54,039 nt of DNA from Alphaproteobacteria bacterium (GTDB lineage Bacteria > Pseudomonadota > Alphaproteobacteria > Rhodobacterales > Rhodobacteraceae), in NCBI GenBank assembly GCA_030425185.1, contig JAUIAU010000021.1, positions 1 to 54,039 of the forward strand. The letters are read 5' to 3'. A program made the position numbers and the translations under genes. The notes below the pieces were generated by a model. It saw nothing but the letters and a program-made list of their open reading frames with translations, did no database searches and had not been told where the DNA came from. Shown here one piece after another: positions 36,193 to 42,207 of the stretch (the first letter of the stretch is position 1; each line of letters begins with the position of its first letter).

Positions 36193-37695
36193 TTATCCCT
36201 TGAGACCGATTGCGGAACGCCGCGCCTCTTTGCAGGCGCCCGGGCTTTCCCCCATCGCGCCCTGAACCGACTTCAGCGCCGGGTAGAGCGCGCGGTAGGC
36301 GGCAAGGCGGGGGTGCAGCCGGTCCCTTGCGGCGGGATCGGGGTGGAACTGGCGGCCGACGTCGGGCTTGCGCATGACCTCGTCCGGGGGACCGTCGCCC
36401 GCCGCGACCTGGGCCATCCGCGCGGCCCCGAGGGCCGGGCCGATCTCCGCTCCGGTGCTGCGTCCGAGCGTGCAGCCCGTGGTGTCGGCGATCATCTGCA
36501 TCAGCAGGTCGCTGCGTGTGCCGCCGCCGATTGCCAGCAGCGCGCTCGGGCGCGTCCCCGCGGCCTCGAGCGCGGTCATGGCATCGGCGAAGGTGAAGGC
36601 GATCGCCTCCAGCACCGACCGCATCAGGCTGCCCTGCGTGGTCGTTTCGCCAAGCCCGGCGAAGCCGCCCCGGATCTCGGTATCGCCATGCGGCGTGCGC
36701 TCTCCGGTGAGGTAGGGCAGGAACAGCGGCCCGGGCGGCGCGGTTTCGGCCTCGGCCAGCAGATCGGGGATCGGGCGCCGCAGCAGGTCCGCCAGCCACG
36801 CCATCGGGCGGGCCCCGTTCAGCATCGCGGCCATCTGGAACCAGTGGCCGGGCACGGTATGGGCATAGGCATGGATCAGGCTGGCCGGGTTCGGACGGTA
36901 GTCCGGCGTGGTCACGAAGAGCTGTCCCGACGTGCCGAGCGAAATGAAGCCTTCCCCCGCCGAGACGGCGCCGATGCCGACAGCGCCCGCCGCGGCATCG
37001 CCCCCGCCGGTGGCCACCGGCAGCCCGGACGGCAGGCCCAGCTCGGCGGCCACGGTGGGCAACAGGGTCCCGGCAACCTCGGTGCCCGGGCGGATCTCCG
37101 GCAGCCAGGCAATATCGGTCGCGCTGACCTCGCAGAGCCGCTCGGACCAGGTCCGGGTGCGCTGGTCGAGCCAGGAGGTGGCCGCCGCGTCGGACGGATC
37201 GGTCACGAAGCCGCCGTGAAGCCGGAACCCGATGTAGTCCTTCGGCAGCAGGACACGGGCGATGCGGGCGTGCTCGTCCGGGGCGTGCCGGGCCAGCCAG
37301 CGGAGCTTGGGCGCGGTCAGCCCGGCCATCGGCGGCACGCCGGACAGGTCCCCGATGTCGGGGCAGTCCGCCGTCATCGCCGCGCATTCGGCCGTGGCGC
37401 GGGCGTCGTTCCACAGGATCACCGGGCGGACCGGGCGGTGGTTGGCATCGAGCAGCACCGCCCCGTGCATCTGTCCCGACAGCCCGATGCCGCGCAGGCT
37501 CGCCCGCAGTTCGGGGGCGAGCGCGGTGACCGCCGCCACGGTCGCGGTCCACCAGTCGTCACAGGTCTGCTCGCTCGCGCCCTCGAACGGGTGCGCCACG
37601 CCCAGCGGGGCGTCGGCCGTCGCCACGACATGCCCGTCCGCGGCCATCACGCAGACCTTGACGGCAGAGGTTCCGAGGTCGATCCCGAGATACAT
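36193..37695 (-). CDS. xylB: Xylulokinase
   Basis: 500-residue FGGY-family carbohydrate kinase that phosphorylates D-xylulose or a similar ketose with ATP. The N-terminal phosphate loop is MYLGIDLGTSAVKVCVM; the XylB-type GLSGQMHGAVLLD segment and WNDARA follow; the C-terminal half carries ALLAIGGGTRSDLLMQMIADTTG and GAALGAARMAQ-like sequence. Length matches XylB. The ATG at 37695 is chosen because the family begins exactly there. It is transcribed towards the transporter operon from the other side and has its own upstream region, with a partial match to the ROK operator. No xylose isomerase or dehydrogenase gene lies in the island. Confidence 0.92.
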   Translation of the reverse strand: MYLGIDLGTSAVKVCVMAADGHVVATADAPLGVAHPFEGASEQTCDDWWTATVAAVTALAPELRASLRGIGLSGQMHGAVLLDANHRPVRPVILWNDARATAECAAMTADCPDIGDLSGVPPMAGLTAPKLRWLARHAPDEHARIARVLLPKDYIGFRLHGGFVTDPSDAAATSWLDQRTRTWSERLCEVSATDIAWLPEIRPGTEVAGTLLPTVAAELGLPSGLPVATGGGDAAAGAVGIGAVSAGEGFISLGTSGQLFVTTPDYRPNPASLIHAYAHTVPGHWFQMAAMLNGARPMAWLADLLRRPIPDLLAEAETAPPGPLFLPYLTGERTPHGDTEIRGGFAGLGETTTQGSLMRSVLEAIAFTFADAMTALEAAGTRPSALLAIGGGTRSDLLMQMIADTTGCTLGRSTGAEIGPALGAARMAQVAAGDGPPDEVMRKPDVGRQFHPDPAARDRLHPRLAAYRALYPALKSVQGAMGESPGACKEARRSAIGLKG

Positions 37696-37747
37696 CCTGT
37701 GTGATCCTTCCCTCAACGGCGCACCGCCGTTTCTTGACGCGCGAAAA

Positions 37748-37764
37748 CATGCCAAGTCTGTTTA
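37748..37764. promoter_or_regulatory. Possible second ROK operator upstream of xylB
   Basis: CATGCCAAGTCTGTTTA shares CCAAGT-N3-TTTA, 11 of 17 positions in all, with the palindrome between the ROK gene and the transporter operon. It lies about 55 bases before the xylB start, where a repressor could block transcription. The match is partial and not itself symmetric, so this is suggestive only. Confidence 0.4.
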
Positions 37765-37852
37765 CCGGGGCACGGTTATGAGGCGGCGCGTTGCGCTGGT
37801 CGTGCTACCTGTTTGAATACCGCGGCGGCTTCCGTTTCAAGGGCCCTCGATG

Positions 37853-38633
37853 CTGTCCCATGAAGTGGTGTAGCTGGCGCTGATCGTCACCGTGATGTTC
37901 GGCGCGGGCCTGCTTGATCAGGATGCCACTGCGGGCAGGCTGATGATGGCATCATCGCCCATCGGCGCGATGGTTTCCAGCGTCATGTATCGTGCCCGCT
38001 GGACGGCCCACTCGTCGTTCTGTTCGAGGAGCAGCGCACCGACGAGACGGACGATGGCCTCATCGTTGGGAAAGATGCCGACGACATCGGTGCGGCGCTT
38101 GATTTCGCCATTCAGGCGCTCGATCGGGTTGGTGCTGTGCAGCTTGGCTCGGTGTTCCTTCGGGAAGGACATGTAGGCCAGCACGTCGTGCTCGCTGGCG
38201 TCCATCAGGTCGGCCAGCTTGGGCCAGCGCGGGCGCAACTGCTCGGACACCTTTCGCCAGGTCTCACCGGCATGGGCGCGATCGGGCTGATCGAAGGCTT
38301 GGTGGATCGCGGCGGCGACGACGGTGTGCTGGCCGCGCGAGACATGGGCCAGCGCGTTGCGCATCCAGTGAACGCGGCACCTCTGCCAGGTAGCTTCGAA
38401 GACCCGGGCGATGGCGGCCTTGAGCCCTGTGTGGGCATCGCTGATCACCAGCCTGACCCCGCCGAGGCCGCGGGCGCGCAGAGAGCGAAGGAACTCGGTC
38501 CAGAACGTCTCGGCTTCCGAAGGGCCGATGCCCAGACCAATGATCTCGCGGCGGCCCTCGGTGTTGGCGGCAACGGCGATTATGGCCGCGACCGGGACGA
38601 TACGGCCGCCCTGGCGCCCCTTGAGGTAGGTGG
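37853..38633 (-). mobile_element. Truncated IS256-family element
   Basis: The right part of an IS256-family element. The transposase fragment (listed separately) reads towards 37918. Beyond its stop, the sequence running to CTGTCCCATGAAGTGGTGTAG (37853-37873) resembles an IS256-family terminal repeat; that boundary is recalled from similar elements, not computed. The left part is absent, having been cut by the IS903-like element at 38634. Confidence 0.6.
37918..38633 (-). pseudogene. IS256-family transposase, 5'-truncated
   Basis: About 238 residues of the C-terminal part of a mutator/IS256 transposase ([20 protein letters not shown] onwards; full length is about 400). The second catalytic Asp ([12 protein letters not shown]) and the catalytic Glu region ([15 protein letters not shown]) remain, but the N-terminal domain and the first catalytic Asp, normally just before YLK, are gone. 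The break falls exactly at the left end of the IS903-like element. A start inside that element could allow a short hybrid, without activity. Confidence 0.9.
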
Positions 38634-39692
38634 GGCGTTGTTGCAGAACTCTAGCCGTGAAGGATTCACATCGTGAATCCATGCGGTTAGACGGGCAACA
38701 TGAGCAAGCCCAAGCCCGCCCGCTACCGCACCACCAACTGGTCCGCCTACAACGCTGCGCTCAGGAAGCGCGGGTCACTGCTGATCTGGCTGGACAAGGA
38801 GATGGCTTGGCACGCGCCGCATGAGGGCCGTACGGGGCGCCCGCCGGTCTTCTCGAACGCGGCGATCCAGTTCTGCCTGTCGATCAAGGTGCTGTTCAAG
38901 CTGCCGCTCAGGCAGACCGCCGGGATGGTCGCAAGCCTGCTGCGGCTGGCGGGGCTGGACTGGCCCGTTCCGGACTACTCGACGCTGTGCCGCAGACAGA
39001 AGACCCTGAAGGTGCAGATCCCTTATCGCCGTGCCGACGGGCCGCTGAACCTGCTGGTGGACAGCACCGGCATCAAGTTCCTCGGCGACGGCGAGTGGCA
39101 GGCCCGCAAGCATGGTGTCCAGGGAAGACGCCAATGGCGCAAGGTCCATCTGGCCATGGACACCGCCACATCCGACATCCGCGCGGTCGAGTTCACCCCC
39201 AGCCGGGAAGGCGACAGCCCCATCCTGCCAGACCTGCTGGACCAGATCCCAGACGACGAAGACATCGGCACCGTGACCGCAGATGGCGCCTACGATACAC
39301 GACGCTGCCACAGCGCCATCATCGCGCGCGGTGGCACCGCAATCATCCCGATCCGCAAGAATGGTCGACCGTGGAAGGAGGATTGCCCAGCCGCCCAGGC
39401 CCGCAATGAAACCCTCCGCGCCACACGCCACTACGGCCGCGCGTTCTGGAAGCGCTTGACCGGGTACCACGCCCGCAGCCGCGCCGAGGCCAAGATGCGC
39501 TGCCTCAAGTCTTTCGGCGAGCGCATCGCCGCAAGAGACCCTGACCGCCAAACCGCCGAAATCCACATCCGCGTCGCCCCCATCAACCGCTTCAATGCCC
39601 TCGGCACCGCCGAGATCGTACGCGTGCCCTGAACCTGAAGGGGAAGGGGAAAGGGGAAGTCACGCCTCAAGACGCCTTTCTGCAACAATGCC
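38634..39692 (+). mobile_element. IS903-like insertion sequence (IS5 family)
   Basis: 1059-bp element bounded by 15-bp inverted repeats differing at one position: GGCGTTGTTGCAGAA (38634-38648) and, read inwards from the right, GGCATTGTTGCAGAA (39692-39678). Length and ends fit the IS903 group of IS5, which has termini near GGCTTTGTTGC and is about 1057 bp. Group members make 9-bp target duplications, but here the flanks (GGTAGGTGG on the left, CCTCGGGGG on the right) do not match. One side has therefore been lost by deletion or recombination. Confidence 0.88.
38700..39632 (+). CDS. IS903-group (IS5 family) transposase
   Basis: 310-residue DDE transposase, intact. Visible catalytic regions are [17 protein letters not shown] (first Asp), [11 protein letters not shown] (second Asp) and the C-terminal [20 protein letters not shown] with the catalytic Glu (Y-R-E pattern). 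The N-terminal [18 protein letters not shown] is typical of the group. It is the only gene of its element and should still be active, subject to the host. Confidence 0.93.
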   Translation: MSKPKPARYRTTNWSAYNAALRKRGSLLIWLDKEMAWHAPHEGRTGRPPVFSNAAIQFCLSIKVLFKLPLRQTAGMVASLLRLAGLDWPVPDYSTLCRRQKTLKVQIPYRRADGPLNLLVDSTGIKFLGDGEWQARKHGVQGRRQWRKVHLAMDTATSDIRAVEFTPSREGDSPILPDLLDQIPDDEDIGTVTADGAYDTRRCHSAIIARGGTAIIPIRKNGRPWKEDCPAAQARNETLRATRHYGRAFWKRLTGYHARSRAEAKMRCLKSFGERIAARDPDRQTAEIHIRVAPINRFNALGTAEIVRVP

Positions 39693-39790
39693 CCTCGGGG
39701 GTTGAGCTTGGTGCCACGGTTGCTGGCGGGCGAACATCCCGCGCGTCAGACGCGCCGAGCAAAGGTGCGGAGTGCCTCGGTTCGCCCGCA
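39691..39790. repeat. Imperfect repeat, copy 1
   Basis: About 100 bases starting CCCCTCGGGGGTTGAGCTTG, directly after the IS903-like element. Shares TTGGTGCCACGGTTGCTGGC exactly with copy 2 and CGTCAGACGCGC and AAGGTGCGG further on. The insertion of the IS right beside it may have removed its left edge. Confidence 0.7.
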
Positions 39791-40181
39791 ATTCTGCGTT
39801 GGCACCACACAGCCCTTAACTTGTATCGGCGTCCACGAAAAAAGTAGATCGCGCCCGAGGCACAGGCGGCCTGCAATGGCACATGCAGAAGACGCCCCGG
39901 GTCGGCAAGCGCAGTTTGTCGAAAGCGGGCCAACTAGTGCGCGACCTACGTATAGAAGCCTGCACGATTCGGGTTACCGAGTCTTGTGAAGCTAAGGTGT
40001 ATCCACAGCTTTGTTCCGATTGTGGACACAATCACCCGACGAGGCAGCGCCTACTCTGCAAGTGGCCGCTTCACCCTTCATTGCAAATGCTGGTGCGAAG
40101 TGCTGCGCAGGCCCACCTTCCGCCCTCAGCACACCTATCGGGCAGTGCCTAGGGGGATCGAGAAGCGGGCCATGGCGAATG

Positions 40182-40295
40182 GCCCCGTCGGGGGTTGGAC
40201 TTGGTGCCACGGTTGCTGGCAGGCCGACATCCAGAGCGTCAGACGCGCAGAGCGAAGCGAGGGAAGGTGCGGCCTGCCTCGGTGCGCCGGTTGTG
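40182..40295. repeat. Imperfect repeat, copy 2
   Basis: About 110 bases in the same orientation as copy 1, with the same core TTGGTGCCACGGTTGCTGGC, then CGTCAGACGCGC and an extra segment (AGCGAAGCGAGG) not in copy 1, then AAGGTGCGGCCTGCCTCGGTGCG. It lies about 200 bases inside the right attachment repeat. Function unknown. Confidence 0.7.
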
Positions 40296-40495
40296 ACCGA
40301 GGGGACCACTGGGAAAGCAGCTGAGAGGCCGTTGAGCCGGGCACAGTGGACTCACGGGGGCGGCACAGCTGCCAAGTGGCTCGAATGCCACGAACGAACG
40401 CGCAACTTCTGCTTCCGTGACGCTTCCACAGGCGCACCCGGACCCATGCGGCGAGAAGCGGAAATCAGATTAAAATATTGATATGCAACGGTTTT

Positions 40496-40542
40496 AGTGG
40501 TGCCCCCAGACGGACTCGAACCGCCGACCCCCTGATTACAAA
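40496..40542. repeat. Right copy of the 47-bp attachment repeat
   Basis: Identical to 30570-30616. It forms the 3' half of the intact tRNA-Thr gene, from the anticodon loop to just beyond the CCA. It marks the right end of the island. Confidence 0.9.
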
Positions 40543-40573
40543 TCAGACGCTCTACCAGCTGAGCTATGGAGGC
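40498..40573 (-). tRNA. tRNA-Thr (anticodon UGU)
   Basis: Complete 76-base tRNA gene with encoded CCA. The acceptor stem GCCTCCA pairs with TGGGGGC (one T-G pair), the discriminator is A, and the anticodon loop TTTGTAA gives anticodon TGT. The T arm is GGCGG-TTCGAGT-CCGTC. It serves as the integration site for the island to its left: its 3' half is duplicated at 30570. Confidence 0.95.
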
Positions 40574-40687
40574 ACGCCGTCCTCTTGCCCGAAACCGGGC
40601 GGCGCTTCAAGCGGTCGGGAATCGGCGCTGGCCTTGGGGGAGTGGCCTGATATAACGGCCCAAACGGGCGGGCAGGCACGGACGGAC

Positions 40688-41566
40688 ATGGACATCGTGT
40701 TCCATATCGGGGCGCACAACACCGACGATGACCTGCTGGTCACGTCGCTGATGCGCGATGCCGAGGCGCTGGCGAAACGCGGGGTGCTCGTGCCCGAGCC
40801 GGCCAAGTACCGGGCCGTGCTGCGCGATGCGCTGGTGGCGCTGAAGGGCAAGCCCGCGCCCGAGGAAATCCAGGACGCCATCCTCGATACCATCCTCGAG
40901 GACTCGGAAGGCACCCGCGTCGTCTTCTCCTTCGAGCACTTCATCTGCACGCCGCAGGCGGTGTTCGAGGGCGGCGTGTTCTACGGCAAGATGGCGCAGA
41001 AGGCGTCCTGGCTGCGGAACCTCTTTCCCGACTTCCCCGTCACCTTCCAGATCGGCCTGCGCGATCCGGCGACGCTGGTGCCGGTGCTCTATGACCGGCT
41101 GCCCTCGCCGCCGCCCTTCGCCGAGTGGCTGGCCCGGATCGATCCGACCTCGCTGAGCTGGGTCAAGGTGATCGACAGCCTGCGCGAGGGCGTCCCCGAC
41201 GCGCCGGTCACGCTCTGGTGCAACGAGGACACGCCGCTGCTGTGGCCCGAGGTGCTGCGCGGGCTCGCGGGCGTGCCGCAGGACATGGCGCTCCGCGGGG
41301 ACGAGGCGCTGCTCGAGACGATCATGACGGGTGCGGGGCTGACGCGGATGCGGGCCTATCTCGAAACCCACCCGCCGCGCACCGCAACGCAGCGGCGGCG
41401 GATCGTGGCGGCCTTCCTCGACAAGTTCGCGCTGCCGGAGGCGATGGACGAGAGCTTCGAGCGTCCCGGCTGGGGGGCGCAGGTGATGGACGTGCTGACC
41501 GCCCGGTACGAGGCCGATCTCGGCGTGCTCCAAACCCGGGCCGGGGTCACCGCGCTGGTGCCCTGA
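40688..41566 (+). CDS. Conserved hypothetical protein, sulfotransferase-like N-terminus
   Basis: 292-residue protein starting MDIVFHIGAHNTDDDLLVTS. The HIGAHxT start resembles the first strand and loop of bacterial sulfotransferase-like proteins (HIGxHKTG), but the phosphate-binding residues that follow are replaced by acidic ones (NTDDD), so PAPS binding is doubtful. A helical middle and a segment WCNEDTPLLWPEVLRGLAG follow. I believe similar proteins occur across Rhodobacteraceae without a known role. The ATG 40688 fits the family start. It lies just outside the island, next to the tRNA. Confidence 0.6.
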   Translation: MDIVFHIGAHNTDDDLLVTSLMRDAEALAKRGVLVPEPAKYRAVLRDALVALKGKPAPEEIQDAILDTILEDSEGTRVVFSFEHFICTPQAVFEGGVFYGKMAQKASWLRNLFPDFPVTFQIGLRDPATLVPVLYDRLPSPPPFAEWLARIDPTSLSWVKVIDSLREGVPDAPVTLWCNEDTPLLWPEVLRGLAGVPQDMALRGDEALLETIMTGAGLTRMRAYLETHPPRTATQRRRIVAAFLDKFALPEAMDESFERPGWGAQVMDVLTARYEADLGVLQTRAGVTALVP

Positions 41567-41581
41567 GACCGGGCGTGCGCC

Positions 41582-41845
41582 TCACATGCCCAGCGCTTCC
41601 TTGTAGAGTTCGAGGATCGCTTCCTCTTCCGACAGGTCCTGCGGATCGCGCTTGCGCAGCGCGATGATCTTGCGCAGCACCTTGGTGTCGTAGCCGCGCG
41701 ACTTCGCCTCGGCCATGACCTCCTTCATCTGCTCGGCGATGTCGGTCTTCTCGCGGTCAAGCTGTTCGTAACGCTCGACGAAGGACCGCAGTTCCTCGCG
41801 CGCGGCGAGGGTGATCTCGGAGACAGAGGTTTCGGTAACGTCCAT
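41582..41845 (-). CDS. gapR: GapR nucleoid-associated protein (DUF2312)
   Basis: 87-residue coiled-coil protein. The helical core LRSFVERYEQLDREKTDIAE and MKEVMAEAKSRGYDTKVLRKII, followed by RKRDPQDLSEEEAILELY, is diagnostic of DUF2312. In Caulobacter, GapR clamps overtwisted DNA ahead of replication forks and genes and stimulates type II topoisomerases. The ATG 41845 has GAGGA upstream. It converges on the hypothetical gene to its left. Confidence 0.93.
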   Translation of the reverse strand: MDVTETSVSEITLAAREELRSFVERYEQLDREKTDIAEQMKEVMAEAKSRGYDTKVLRKIIALRKRDPQDLSEEEAILELYKEALGM

Positions 41846-41991
41846 GAACAATCCTCGCGGTCGGAAGGGGGCTCGGGCGTCCGGGGTAGCCCGTGCCGCA
41901 AGGCGGTGCAAGCGGCTCGGCAGGCCGCCGCCTTGTGCCGCGCGGCATCCTGCGCTAGGGCGCGGACGCTGACCCAACGGAGGCCCGAGAC

Positions 41992-42207
41992 ATGGACATC
42001 CTGATAGCCGCCGGTGCCGTGGTGACGCTGCTCGGCCTCGCCGGGCTCGTCTGGTGCATCGCCCGCGTCGCCCGGGCCCGCCGGGCCGGTCTCGACGACG
42101 CCGGGCTGCGGGCGGTGATGCAGAAGATCGTGGCGCTGAACATGGCCGCGCTCTTCGTGTCGGTCATCGGCCTCATGATGGTGGTGATCGGGGTTCTTCT
42201 GGGCTGA
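41992..42207 (+). CDS. Small two-helix membrane protein
   Basis: 71-residue protein with two predicted membrane helices (about 5-25 and 48-70) joined by a basic, Arg-rich loop (ARVARARRAGLDDAGL). Good ribosome-binding site (GGAGG) before the ATG. No family recognised. The last 35 bases overlap the end of the convergent FadJ-like gene. Confidence 0.6.
   Translation: MDILIAAGAVVTLLGLAGLVWCIARVARARRAGLDDAGLRAVMQKIVALNMAALFVSVIGLMMVVIGVLLG

Larger units (their letters stand above)
39633..40495. other. Gene-free right end of the island
   Basis: About 860 bases without a convincing gene. It holds two imperfect direct repeats (39691-39790 and 40182-40295) and, between them, two more DnaA-box-like sequences: GTATCCACA (39999-40007) and TGTGGACAC (40021-40029). 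Short reading frames over the repeats give similar low-complexity peptides in both copies, but without family resemblance or ribosome-binding sites. Confidence 0.45.
30570..40542. mobile_element. Genomic island integrated in tRNA-Thr(UGU)
   Basis: About 10 kb bounded by two copies of a 47-bp direct repeat made of the tRNA-Thr 3' half. Contents in order: a tyrosine integrase interrupted by an IS5-family remnant, a ROK regulator, a three-gene sugar ABC transporter, a xylulokinase, a 5'-truncated IS256 transposase, an IS903-like element, and a gene-free stretch with two imperfect repeats. With its integrase broken, it is probably immobile now. The integrase lies beside the partial tRNA copy, not the intact tRNA. 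The cargo is metabolic: sugar uptake and phosphorylation. Confidence 0.88.

Noticed and set aside
39667-40437. Small minus-strand peptides over the two repeats
   Set aside because: The peptides resemble each other only because the DNA is repeated. They have no ribosome-binding sites and no family features.
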